Origin: an uncultured SAR116 cluster alpha proteobacterium
GTDB lineage: Bacteria > Pseudomonadota > Alphaproteobacteria > Puniceispirillales > Marisalimonadaceae
Direction of reading: 5' to 3'
Assembly (NCBI GenBank): GCA_902619485.1
Contig: CACNEF010000002.1
Span: forward strand, 1 to 64,000
Length of the DNA: 64,000 bases
Shown: positions 9,367 to 18,998 of the stretch, one piece after another
Position numbering within the stretch: the first letter of the stretch is position 1
Layout: the number at the start of each line of letters is the position of its first letter
Made by a program: the position numbers and the translations under genes
The notes under the pieces: generated by a model
Told to the model about the DNA's origin: nothing
Databases searched by the model: none
Seen by the model: the letters and a program-made list of their open reading frames with translations, nothing else

Positions 9367-11115
9367 TTAAAAAAAGGATTTCTTGTATAAGTTATTTATT
9401 TCATCTTTGTAACGATTTGCAATTATATGCCTTCTTATTTTAAGTGTTGGAGTTAGTTGACCATTATCAGTACTAAAAACTTCATTTGAAGAAATAAATT
9501 TTCTAATTTTTTTGGCCTGAGATAAATTTTTATTTACATTGTTTAAGATAGTTTGAAGATTTTCTTTTAAAAAATCATCATTATCACTTAATAACGTTTC
9601 ATTCGGGATAATTATAGCAATTAAAAAGGGCCTGTTATGACCATAAATCATTACTTGCTCAATTTCATCGTATGACAGTAGAAGATTTTCAATTGGAACA
9701 GGTGCTATATTTTCACCACCTGAATTAACAATCATTTCATTTATTCTTCCAGAAATTTTTAAGTATCCATCATTATCAATTGACCCCAGGTCTCCAGTAT
9801 GCAACCAACCATTTACCAAAACTTTATCTGTATTTTTTTTATCCTTCCAATATCCTTTCATTAGAGAAGTTCCCTTTACGAGAATTTCATTTTCATTAGA
9901 AATTTTAACTTGAAGCCCCTTTATAACAACGCCCACAGTGTCTATTTTTATTTTACTGATTGGATTACAAGATATAAGTGGTGAACATTCAGTCTGACCG
10001 TATCCTTGTAAAATATTAATTCCAAGGGATTGAAAAAACAAACCAACTTGTTCATTCAGTGCGGCCCCTCCAGAAATAAAAGCTTGCAAATTACCACCAA
10101 ACTTTTTTTGAAAATTTTTTCTTACTAATTTATCTAAAACTACATTTTGGAGTTCTTCTAAAAAACTTAATTTTATTTTTTTAAATTTTTTAGTCCCTAA
10201 TATAATTGTTTTTTCAAACAGTTTTTGAGAAAATTTACTTTTTGTTAATAGTTGATTATTTATTTTCTTATATAAAACTTCATAAAGTCTTGGCACAGCG
10301 GTCATTAATGTTGGCTTAACACTTAATAAATCATTAACTATTTGATCACGATTTTCATTAAAATAAATTTCTGCTCCGAAATATATAGGCAAGAAAAAGC
10401 CAGCAGTATGTTCATACGCGTGTGATAGTGGAATGATAGATAAAAATTTATGATCTTTAACTTTGATTTCAGAAACCAATTCATTTGCTCCAACTATATT
10501 AGATATAATTGATTTATGAGTTAACATTACACCTTTAGGCTTATTACTAGTTCCAGATGTATAAATAATTGAAACAACATCGTTCTCATTAATTTTAGAA
10601 ACAAAACGTTCTATAATTTTAGATTTCTCATCACTTTTTGAACCAAGATTTAAAAGCTCATTAAATGTATAAAAACCTATATTAAATTTTTTGAATTTTG
10701 ATGTATTTGCATCGTCAATACTAATTACATGTTTAATTTTATTCAAACTTGGTAGTATTTTTAAAATTAGTGATATAAGTTTTCCGTTAACAAAAACTAT
10801 TGAGGTTTCTGAATGAGATAAGAGATAAGAAATTTCTTCTTCATTACTTGTTGTATAAGCAGGAACAGTTATTGCTCCCAATGATATTGTAGCCAAATCT
10901 ACAGCACACCACTTATAACTATTATCAGCAATAATGGATATTTTGTCATTTTTTTTAACACCTATTTCATGTAAAGCAGAACTTATATTTAGAACTAAAT
11001 CTTTTGTGTCTTTCCAAGAAAGGTGTTCCCAATTACTATTTATTTTAAAACCAAATAGTGTTTTATTTTCATATAGTTCTGAATTGTTAAAGAAAATCTG
11101 CGGTAAATTATTCAT
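9367..11115 (-). CDS. AMP-dependent synthetase / long-chain acyl-CoA ligase
   Basis: YTSGTSNKPKGVMLTHKS, GYGQTECSP, GWLHTGDLGSIDNDGYLKISGR. Confidence 0.92.
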   Translation of the reverse strand: MNNLPQIFFNNSELYENKTLFGFKINSNWEHLSWKDTKDLVLNISSALHEIGVKKNDKISIIADNSYKWCAVDLATISLGAITVPAYTTSNEEEISYLLSHSETSIVFVNGKLISLILKILPSLNKIKHVISIDDANTSKFKKFNIGFYTFNELLNLGSKSDEKSKIIERFVSKINENDVVSIIYTSGTSNKPKGVMLTHKSIISNIVGANELVSEIKVKDHKFLSIIPLSHAYEHTAGFFLPIYFGAEIYFNENRDQIVNDLLSVKPTLMTAVPRLYEVLYKKINNQLLTKSKFSQKLFEKTIILGTKKFKKIKLSFLEELQNVVLDKLVRKNFQKKFGGNLQAFISGGAALNEQVGLFFQSLGINILQGYGQTECSPLISCNPISKIKIDTVGVVIKGLQVKISNENEILVKGTSLMKGYWKDKKNTDKVLVNGWLHTGDLGSIDNDGYLKISGRINEMIVNSGGENIAPVPIENLLLSYDEIEQVMIYGHNRPFLIAIIIPNETLLSDNDDFLKENLQTILNNVNKNLSQAKKIRKFISSNEVFSTDNGQLTPTLKIRRHIIANRYKDEINNLYKKSFF

Positions 11116-11250
11116 AAATTAAACCATTGTAATAATGATGTTATATAAGCACAAATAGCTAAAAATTAATATTTATTATTTTAATATTTATTGTTTTTTT
11201 TAATAAAATTATGGGTTAATAGTAATATTAAAAGTTAAGGAGTTTGCAAA

Positions 11251-12219
11251 ATAATTTTTAAATATATTATACCCTTTATAATACTTTTTAGTTTAACTTT
11301 AATAATATCTATGAATACAAATCAGGTAAAATTTTCAAGCGATTTTAATCCAAATTTTATCGGGTCTAATATAAATGAATATTTAAAAAAAACAGAAGAA
11401 CAATTTTTAGATATTAAAGAAGGAGTAGAAAAAAAAGTAATTTGGGCTAATAAAAGCAACAAAAAAACTCCGATTGCAATAGTCTATATCCATGGCTTTA
11501 CGGCTTCCTCAAAAGAAGTTCGTCCTCTTCCCGACAAAATTGCTAGTGATTTAAGTGCAAATCTTTTCTTCACAAGGTTAACAGGTCACGGAAGAAATCC
11601 AAAGGCAATGGAATTATGTTCAATTCCAAATTGGATAAAAGATCTTCACGAAGCAATTGAAATTGGCTCAAAAATTGGTGATAAAGTTATTTTAATGTCC
11701 TCTTCAACTGGTGGAACAATAAGTTCAACTTCTGCTCTAGATAGAAAAATTTCAGAGAAAATTTTGGGATATATATTTTTATCACCTAATTTTGGAATAA
11801 ATAATAAATTTGCAAGCTTGATTTCGTGGCCGTTTTCTCAATATTGGTTAAAATTAATTCTTGGCAAGACAATGAAACATAATCCAAGAAATAATCTTAA
11901 TAAAAAATATTGGACAATGTCATATCCAACAAATGCTCTCATTCCAATGGCTAAGTTAGTAAAGGAAGTAAATAACAGAGATTTCAGTAAAGTGAATAAA
12001 CCTGCACTCTTTTATTTTTCAATGGATGACAAAGTAGTGGATCCTAAAAAAATAAAAAATTTTATATCTAATTGGGGAGGAAAAAGCACAACAAAAATCG
12101 TTAAACTTTCAAATAGCGATGATAAATATTCGCATGTATTAGCTGGTGATATTATCTCTCCTAATCAGACCGAACATGCAAAAAAAACAATTATAACTTG
12201 GATTAAAAATTTAAAATAA
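11251..12219 (+). CDS. alpha/beta hydrolase (carboxylesterase-like) with probable N-terminal hydrophobic segment
   Basis: YIHGFTASSKEVRPL, MSSSTGG nucleophile region, YSHVLAGD. First ATG is 11311 but the frame is open upstream to AAGGAG-8nt-ATA at 11251 (see findings). Confidence 0.75.
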   Translation: MIFKYIIPFIILFSLTLIISMNTNQVKFSSDFNPNFIGSNINEYLKKTEEQFLDIKEGVEKKVIWANKSNKKTPIAIVYIHGFTASSKEVRPLPDKIASDLSANLFFTRLTGHGRNPKAMELCSIPNWIKDLHEAIEIGSKIGDKVILMSSSTGGTISSTSALDRKISEKILGYIFLSPNFGINNKFASLISWPFSQYWLKLILGKTMKHNPRNNLNKKYWTMSYPTNALIPMAKLVKEVNNRDFSKVNKPALFYFSMDDKVVDPKKIKNFISNWGGKSTTKIVKLSNSDDKYSHVLAGDIISPNQTEHAKKTIITWIKNLK

Positions 12220-12235
12220 ATCTGAATTTATACTA

Positions 12236-12718
12236 TTAATTTGTGTATGGGATAGATGAATGATGCAGGTTGATTAACAAATTATTATCATTGTCTTTAA
12301 CATAGCCAAAAGTATATTCTACCTTAACTGCATCGCAACTATCAAAAGTTTGAAAAAAATAATTTCCCATAGATAAAGCAATTTCTTTAAGAATAATTAT
12401 TTTTCTTTCGCCAAAATTTATTTTTTTCCAAGGTTTAAGCGCAAAACCTTTATCTTCTGAAACAGAACCACCAATGAAATAAGACACTGCATCTTCATAA
12501 GTGTAACGAAATTGTTTTTCTGAAGCTAATGTAGGCTTAAATAAAACTTCACATATATCAAAAGCATAAAATTGTTTAACAAAAACACCTGCTTTTTTTT
12601 TATAATCCTCGTTTTTGTTATATAAATTTCCGATTTCAATAACGTTTTGAGCCCACAACTCTTGAGACTTAATTATTTCAAATTCAGTTGTATTAATTTT
12701 TTCTTTTAAAGATTTCAT
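12236..12718 (-). CDS. SnoaL/CaMKII-association-domain-like (NTF2-fold) protein, function unknown
   Basis: 160 aa; YNKNEDYKKKAGVFVKQFYAFDICEVLFKPTLASEKQFR...YFIGG...VEYTFGYV...LHHSSIPY pattern. Confidence 0.55.
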   Translation of the reverse strand: MKSLKEKINTTEFEIIKSQELWAQNVIEIGNLYNKNEDYKKKAGVFVKQFYAFDICEVLFKPTLASEKQFRYTYEDAVSYFIGGSVSEDKGFALKPWKKINFGERKIIILKEIALSMGNYFFQTFDSCDAVKVEYTFGYVKDNDNNLLINLHHSSIPYTN

Positions 12719-12865
12719 AATAAATTTAAGCTTTTTAAAAAATTATTTTTTAATAAAATATTGAATTTAATAATTAAATTAAATCATTAATGTTTTACAA
12801 ACAAGCGGAACTTTTCACATTTAAAAATAACTATCAATATGATATATTATTTGTATATAATACAA

Positions 12866-13294
12866 TTACTTAAGTGGAAATGTTGAGGTGGCATGACAAA
12901 TAATTTTTTCTTTATCGTCCTCTTGATAAACTTTAGTCTCTCCAATTGCAATTGATCTTCCAAACCTTTGAACAATACTTTCAATAATAAAATAATCTCC
13001 AAAGGCTGGACGAATAAAATTATTATTCTGAGAAAGCGTTCCTCTTTGTGATTTTATTGAGGTGTTCATGGCTATAGACATTGTTGTATCAATAACAGAC
13101 ATTAAAACTTGACCTGAAACAGCCCCAGTAACAAACTGGTAATCTCTGGAATTTTCTAATTTAGCAACCACCCTTCCTTCTTCTATTTCTAAAAATGAAA
13201 GCTTTAATTGTTTTACATAAGGAGCAAAAATATATTCATATATTTCTTCAATATTTTCCATTGTAATTGTTTTAGTTGGTAATTTATTAGTCAT
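12866..13294 (-). CDS. PaaI/hotdog-fold thioesterase
   Basis: VTGAVSGQVLMSVIDTTMSIAM and VYQEDDKEKIICHATSTF hotdog pattern; AGGTC SD before ATG at 13294. Confidence 0.8.
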   Translation of the reverse strand: MTNKLPTKTITMENIEEIYEYIFAPYVKQLKLSFLEIEEGRVVAKLENSRDYQFVTGAVSGQVLMSVIDTTMSIAMNTSIKSQRGTLSQNNNFIRPAFGDYFIIESIVQRFGRSIAIGETKVYQEDDKEKIICHATSTFPLK

Positions 13295-13303
13295 AGACCT
13301 GCT

Positions 13304-13319
13304 CAATATTTAAATATTG
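13304..13319. repeat. 16-nt perfect palindrome CAATATTTAAATATTG
   Basis: Read directly; lies just upstream of the thioesterase start. Confidence 0.85.
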
Positions 13320-13329
13320 TACCTGGTAG

Positions 13330-13385
13330 TTGTGCCAGAGATTGCCACTAGGAAACAATCTTATTTTAGCACTGAATTGGCACAA
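13330..13385 (-). other. compound inverted repeat / putative structured RNA (8-bp outer stem TTGTGCCA/TGGCACAA, 6-bp inner stem AGATTG/CAATCT)
   Basis: Two nested perfect inverted repeats read in the tRNA-Glu to thioesterase spacer. Confidence 0.55.
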
Positions 13386-13431
13386 ATTATTATTATTTTT
13401 TAAATATTACTTACAATATCAGATACTTAAA

Positions 13432-13506
13432 TGGTGATCCCTAGGGGATTCGAACCCCTATTGCAGCCGTGAAAGGGCTGAGTCCTAACCATTAGACGAA
13501 GGGACC
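13432..13506 (-). tRNA. tRNA-Glu (anticodon TTC)
   Basis: Reverse complement GGTCCCTTCGTCTAATGGTTAGGACTCAGCCCTTTCACGGCTGCAATAGGGGTTCGAATCCCCTAGGGATCACCA; CCA encoded. Confidence 0.96.
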
Positions 13507-13541
13507 ACTGATTTAGTTATTAACTATAATTTAATTAAAAA

Positions 13542-15347
13542 TCAAGTAACATCTGCATAAATTATATCATCAAGCATAAACTCAATAGCTTTAGAATTTT
13601 TCCATGTATCAATAGATAAAGTACCTAAAAAATCGAAATTTTTATTTTCATAATTTTTAAACACTTTATCCAAATCACTATTTAATAAATTAAATTTTTT
13701 TACTCTTAGTTTTTTGGAAGAACCATCATTTATATAAAATGAAGCATGCTCATTATTAGAGCCAAATCTTCTAAAAGAAGATATCTTAGAATTAGGTACT
13801 ATAAATTTTGGCTCCTCCATTCCCGAACCCCACGGACCTAAATTTTCAAGCCATTCAGCTATCTCTAGAGTACATGCCGAAATTGGAATAACAGAAGTTG
13901 CAATATAAGAAAATCTTGGAACTCCCTTTTCCATAAAAGAACTAACTTTATCATTTAAAAAGTTGTTGAAATTAATTATCTCAGATGGATCAATTGTAAA
14001 TCCAGCAGCCATATCATGACCACCACCAGTTTTAATTATTTTCAAATTTAATGCTTCTAAAATTATTTCTCCGAGAGGAATGCCATAAATTGACCTACCT
14101 GAGCCCTTGCCAATTCCATCTTTAATAGATATTAGGCATACGGGCCGGTTATATAATTCTTTCATTCTGCCAGCTACGATGCCAGTTATACCTTGATGAA
14201 AATCATTGCCATTTATCACTATTGCGTTAGGAATTCTGTTATAATTATTATTTTTAATTTTTTCAATTAACCCTATGGCTTTACTCTCTAATTCAGCCGT
14301 TAAAAATTTTCTTTTTTTATTTAATTCATCTAATTTGTTGGCTTTTTCAACAGCTTTACTCTCATCGTTTTCTTTAAGAAGATTTACACCAAGTTCACTA
14401 TTTCCAATCCTACCACCTGCATTAATTCTTGGCCCCAAAGAGAAACCTAGAGATTGGGTATTTGGCGTACTGTTTATCTTACTAATCTCAGATAAAACTT
14501 TGATCCCAATATTTTCTCTTCTTTTCATTATGTTAAGTCCCTGCTTTACAAGGGCTCTATTTAGCTTACTTAAAGGAACCACGTCACAAACTGTCCCTAA
14601 GGCAACCAAATCAAGAAATTGAAACAAATTAGGTTCAGCTCTATTTTTAAAAAAACCACTTTTTCTTAATTCTCTATTCAAACCAATTAAGAAAATAAAA
14701 GTTACACCAGCCGCACATAAATCTTCATATCCTTTTTCAGTGTCAATTCTTTTTGGATTAATAATGGCATATGCTGGGGGCAATTTAATATCGGGTATGT
14801 GATGATCAATAACAATTACATCAATATCAACAGAGGTCATTGCTTGAAGAGGCTCAAAAGAAGAAATACCACAATCAACAGTTACTATTAATTTAGAACC
14901 TTTTTCATGCAGCCCTTTTAAAGCTTTTTCATTTGGACCATATCCCTCCAAAAACCTATCTGGTATATGTATAAATGTTTTACAGTCACATTGTTCTAAA
15001 TATTTTGATATAATAGCTGCAGACGTAGCTCCATCCACGTCATAATCACCAAAAATACCTATAGGTCGCGATGCAATGACTTCTGAAGCTAATCTTTTTA
15101 CTCCTTTTTCTAAATCTTTAAATTTAAAAGGTTCTGGCAATAAATTTTTAAGCTTAGGAGTGTAGAAGTTATCAAATTCATTTAAATTAATACCCTTATA
15201 CATAAGGTAAGGTGTAATAAAACTTGGCAACTTATATTTTTGATACAAATAATCCACAGACCTTTTCGTAAAATCATTTGAAATAATTAAATGCCAGTCT
15301 GCATTATTTACTGATGGATTTGAGTTATATAATATTGTTTTTGTCAA
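13542..15347 (-). CDS. recJ: single-stranded-DNA-specific exonuclease RecJ
   Basis: GDYDVDGATSAAI, DHHIP, GPRINAGGRIG, GGGHDMAAGF. Confidence 0.95.
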   Translation of the reverse strand: MTKTILYNSNPSVNNADWHLIISNDFTKRSVDYLYQKYKLPSFITPYLMYKGINLNEFDNFYTPKLKNLLPEPFKFKDLEKGVKRLASEVIASRPIGIFGDYDVDGATSAAIISKYLEQCDCKTFIHIPDRFLEGYGPNEKALKGLHEKGSKLIVTVDCGISSFEPLQAMTSVDIDVIVIDHHIPDIKLPPAYAIINPKRIDTEKGYEDLCAAGVTFIFLIGLNRELRKSGFFKNRAEPNLFQFLDLVALGTVCDVVPLSKLNRALVKQGLNIMKRRENIGIKVLSEISKINSTPNTQSLGFSLGPRINAGGRIGNSELGVNLLKENDESKAVEKANKLDELNKKRKFLTAELESKAIGLIEKIKNNNYNRIPNAIVINGNDFHQGITGIVAGRMKELYNRPVCLISIKDGIGKGSGRSIYGIPLGEIILEALNLKIIKTGGGHDMAAGFTIDPSEIINFNNFLNDKVSSFMEKGVPRFSYIATSVIPISACTLEIAEWLENLGPWGSGMEEPKFIVPNSKISSFRRFGSNNEHASFYINDGSSKKLRVKKFNLLNSDLDKVFKNYENKNFDFLGTLSIDTWKNSKAIEFMLDDIIYADVT

Positions 15348-15365
15348 GTTAACTACTCATAGTTA

Positions 15366-16661
15366 TTAGGAATAGATACTTAAGCAAACTGGCTTTGTTA
15401 TTACCCCGTCTAATTTTGATATTTTTGATAAAGAATCGTTAAGCACAAAACCTTCAGCTTCATGAGTTATAATAACTAATTCAGCAGTTTTGTCTTCTTG
15501 ATTAGATTTTTGAATAAAGCTTTCAATTGATAATCCATAATCTTTAAAAATTGATGTAACGTCAGCTAATACACCAGATTTATCAACTACATTTAATCTT
15601 AAGTAATATCTAAATTTATTTGTATAAGGTATTGTATTATAGTTGTTTTTTATATCATTTGAGTTTCTTCCAAATGAGAATAACTTTGTTTCATTAGCAT
15701 AATCGACTATATCCGCTAAAACAGCAGATGCTGTAGGTTCTCCACCAGCGCCAGCACCTGTGATCATTACTGAACCAGCTAAGCTTGACTCAATTTGAAC
15801 AGCATTTAACACACCAGCAACACTTGATAAGCCAAGACTTTTTGATATGAGCCATGGCTCAACAGAACAACACAAGTCATATTCACCATTTTTATTTTTA
15901 GATAACAAAGAATTTCCTAATAACTTTATTTTATATCCTAATTGATTGCAGTATGAAATATCATTCAATGTAATATCTCTAATTCCCTTAATTGTAAGAT
16001 TATTAACATTTGGCATTTTTCCATAAGCTAAGGCTGATAATATTATAGTTTTATGCGCTGCATCTATTCCGTCTACATCAAAAGATGGATCTGCTTCTGC
16101 AAAACCTTTTTTTTGTGCTTCTTTAAGAACAATATCAAAACTTTTTTGTTCTTTTTCCATCTCGGACAAAATATAATTTGCAGTTCCATTCAAAATACCT
16201 GTTAGTTTAGTAATCTCATTTACTATTAATCCTTCTCTAATAAGTTTAATAATTGGAATGCCTCCTGCAACAGAAGCCTCAAAAGAAAAAAATAAATTTC
16301 TTTCCTCAGCTATTTCAGCTAAATCTTTACCATATTTTGAAATTAGTGCCTTATTAGCAGTAATAACTGCCTTATTATTTTTTAAAGCAGAAAAGCATAA
16401 ATCTTTTGCAACACCCTCATCACCACCAATTAATTCGACAATTACATCAATTTTATTGTCTGATATCATATCAATAGGATTTTCAAAAAATTTAAGATGA
16501 TTTATATCGACTTTTCTTTTTTTGCTTTTTGATCTTGCTGAAACAGCGACTAGTTCAATTAGGAACATTTTTTTTTGGACTCTAAAGCCCTTTATTAATT
16601 GATAAGCAACCTCCTCACCAACATTTCCTAACCCTGCTATTCCTATTTTTACAGGTTTCAT
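15366..16661 (-). CDS. hom: homoserine dehydrogenase
   Basis: GIAGLGNVGEEV, NKALIS, GILNGTANYIL, C-terminal ACT region. Confidence 0.95.
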   Translation of the reverse strand: MKPVKIGIAGLGNVGEEVAYQLIKGFRVQKKMFLIELVAVSARSKSKKRKVDINHLKFFENPIDMISDNKIDVIVELIGGDEGVAKDLCFSALKNNKAVITANKALISKYGKDLAEIAEERNLFFSFEASVAGGIPIIKLIREGLIVNEITKLTGILNGTANYILSEMEKEQKSFDIVLKEAQKKGFAEADPSFDVDGIDAAHKTIILSALAYGKMPNVNNLTIKGIRDITLNDISYCNQLGYKIKLLGNSLLSKNKNGEYDLCCSVEPWLISKSLGLSSVAGVLNAVQIESSLAGSVMITGAGAGGEPTASAVLADIVDYANETKLFSFGRNSNDIKNNYNTIPYTNKFRYYLRLNVVDKSGVLADVTSIFKDYGLSIESFIQKSNQEDKTAELVIITHEAEGFVLNDSLSKISKLDGVITKPVCLSIYS

Positions 16662-16714
16662 TAAATTTCCTTCTCATTTAAAAAATACAAAATACTTATA
16701 AAATATATTTAAAA

Positions 16715-16740
16715 TAAAAAAAAGGTGTGCATTGCACACC
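16715..16740 (-). terminator. Rho-independent terminator after rpsI
   Basis: Minus strand GGTGTGCA-A-TGCACACC stem followed by TTTTTTTTT. Confidence 0.88.
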
Positions 16741-16767
16741 CTGCAAATTAAATAATCGTACTCAATT

Positions 16768-17256
16768 CTATCTTTTAGAAAATTGAAAGCTTTTTCTCGC
16801 TTTTGCTCTGCCATACTTTTTACGCTCAACAACCCTAGAATCTCTGGTTAACATTCCAGCAGATTTTAATGGCTTTCTAAGATCCGGCTCAAAAAGACAT
16901 AAAGCCCTGCTCAAACCGTGTCTAACCGCTCCTGCCTGCCCAGATAATCCGCCACCTTTTACGGTTGCAATAACATCAAACTGATCTTTTCTTTCCGTTA
17001 CATCAAAAACGAAATTTAATTGCATTTGAAGAACTGGCCTAGCAAAGTAATTTACCATTTCTTTACCATTAATAGAAATTTTTCCTGTACCACTTTTTAC
17101 CCAAACACGAGCAGTAGATTCTTTTCTTCTTCCAGTTGCATAAGACCTGCCAGATGTATCAATTTTTGGTTCATTAACAATAACTTCTTTCTTATCATCA
17201 ACTTTTAACTTAGATAAATCATCAAGATTATTTGTTACTTTGTTTTCTTTAGCCAT
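16768..17256 (-). CDS. rpsI: 30S ribosomal protein S9
   Basis: [31 protein letters not shown]. Confidence 0.97.
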   Translation of the reverse strand: MAKENKVTNNLDDLSKLKVDDKKEVIVNEPKIDTSGRSYATGRRKESTARVWVKSGTGKISINGKEMVNYFARPVLQMQLNFVFDVTERKDQFDVIATVKGGGLSGQAGAVRHGLSRALCLFEPDLRKPLKSAGMLTRDSRVVERKKYGRAKARKSFQFSKR

Positions 17257-17266
17257 TTTTAAACCT

Positions 17267-17731
17267 TTAACTATTTTTTCTATTCATAGATTTTACATCT
17301 AATGTTACTGGAGATTGCGCTTGATGAGGATGATTATTACCAGCATATACATATAATTGCCTCATAACTTGACGCCCAAGTGGACCACGAGGGACCATTC
17401 TTTCTACAGCTTTACGGATGACTCTATCTGGAAATCTTCCATCTAAAATTTTATCAGCTTTTCTTTCTTTTATACCTCCAGGATAACCTGTATGCCAATA
17501 ATATGTTTTTTGAGTTCTTTTGTTTCCAGTCAAAACAACTTTCTCACAATTAATAACAATTATATTATCACCACATGCCATATGTGGAGTGTATCCAACC
17601 TTGTGTTTGCCTCTTAATCTATTTGCAATAATTACAGCCAAGCGTCCTAAGACCAACCCTTCTGCATCTACAACAAACCAATCTTTATTAATATCTTTTG
17701 GTTTTGCTGAATAAGTACCTCTTAAGGCCAT
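17267..17731 (-). CDS. rplM: 50S ribosomal protein L13
   Basis: [33 protein letters not shown]. Confidence 0.97.
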   Translation of the reverse strand: MALRGTYSAKPKDINKDWFVVDAEGLVLGRLAVIIANRLRGKHKVGYTPHMACGDNIIVINCEKVVLTGNKRTQKTYYWHTGYPGGIKERKADKILDGRFPDRVIRKAVERMVPRGPLGRQVMRQLYVYAGNNHPHQAQSPVTLDVKSMNRKNS

Positions 17732-17961
17732 TTCATCTTCCTTTAATAAAAATTTATTTATAAAATTTATGCTTTGTTAACCTTTTTATCTTTGACAGTC
17801 AACTAAAAAGTTCTTGTTATTTTATAATAATATCAATTACTTAACTCATTGAGTATTATAATACCACATATTAATAATGAATAAAGAAATATAGATTAAA
17901 TTAATAAAAAATATTAGTATTATTTGGAATGATATTAATAAAATTATGGATGAGCTAATAA

Positions 17962-18984
17962 ATGAATTATGATTTAGATTTTAAAGATATTTTAAAAATC
18001 GTTACTGATGGAAAAGAATTGGGTTATCAATTAAGCAAATCAGCATTTGAGATAATTATGTCTGGAAAAGCAACTGATGCTCAAATATCATCTTTTTTAA
18101 CAGCTATCAAAATGCAAAATCACAACCCAACTGTTATTGCAGCAGGTGCAGAAATTCTCAGGGACAAATGTTCAAAAATTAAATCTAAAGAAAACACTAT
18201 TGATGTTGTAGGAACAGGAGGAGATAATCTAGGTACGTTAAATATATCAACTGCTGTTTCATTTATATTAGCAGGAACAAATATTCCCGTTGCAAAACAT
18301 GGAAACTATTCTGCCACCTCAAAGTCAGGAGCTGCAAATGTTTTAAAATCTTTGTCAGTCAATATTGATTGTGAGCTTGAGATCGTAGAAAGATGTTTGG
18401 AAGAAATTGGTATTTGTTTTCTTCTTGCTCCAAAACATCATATTGCAATGAAATATGTTGGAAAAATAAGACAAGAAATGGGCATAAGGACTATTTTTAA
18501 CCTATTAGGACCTTTATCTAACCCAGCTCTGGTTAAGAGACAATTATTAGGTGTTTATGACAAATCTCTTATTTTACCATTTGCTGAATCATTAAAAACT
18601 CTTGGATCTACTCATGCATGGATAGTTCATGGCAGTGATGGATTAGATGAAGTAACAATAACCGGAGAGACTTATTGTGCTGAACTTAAAAATGGAAAAA
18701 TAAAGGAATTTTCAATAAATCCGTCAGATATTGATCTTCCCACTGCTAAAATATCTGATATTGTTGGCGGAGAACCAGAAGAAAATGCTAAAGAAATCAT
18801 TGAATTATTTAATGGCAAAAAAAGTAAGTTTAGAGATGTAGTCATTTTAAATTCTGCTTCTGCTTTAGTTGCAACAGGCAACGCACCCAATCTTCAAGAA
18901 GGTGCATTAAAATCTATAGAATCATTAGACAAGGGTAAAGCTATGGAAAAATTAGAAATGTTAATAGAAATAACTAATTTATAG
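17962..18984 (+). CDS. trpD: anthranilate phosphoribosyltransferase
   Basis: DVVGTGGDN, KHGNYSATSKSGAANVL, FNLLGPLSNPA. Confidence 0.95.
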   Translation: MNYDLDFKDILKIVTDGKELGYQLSKSAFEIIMSGKATDAQISSFLTAIKMQNHNPTVIAAGAEILRDKCSKIKSKENTIDVVGTGGDNLGTLNISTAVSFILAGTNIPVAKHGNYSATSKSGAANVLKSLSVNIDCELEIVERCLEEIGICFLLAPKHHIAMKYVGKIRQEMGIRTIFNLLGPLSNPALVKRQLLGVYDKSLILPFAESLKTLGSTHAWIVHGSDGLDEVTITGETYCAELKNGKIKEFSINPSDIDLPTAKISDIVGGEPEENAKEIIELFNGKKSKFRDVVILNSASALVATGNAPNLQEGALKSIESLDKGKAMEKLEMLIEITNL

Positions 18985-18998
18985 GATTAAATATTAAA

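Noticed and set aside
13360-13385. Possible SAM-II/SAM-V-like riboswitch (GTGCTAAAAT on minus strand)
   Set aside because: Only a short resemblance to the GCUAAAA core; downstream gene is a thioesterase, and the pseudoknot layout is not evident.
14275-14622. 115-aa plus-strand ORF inside recJ
   Set aside because: Antisense shadow ORF of a clear gene; no family features or SD.
17844-17854. ACTCA-T-TGAGT palindrome between rplM and trpD
   Set aside because: Short dyad with no supporting second site or regulator.
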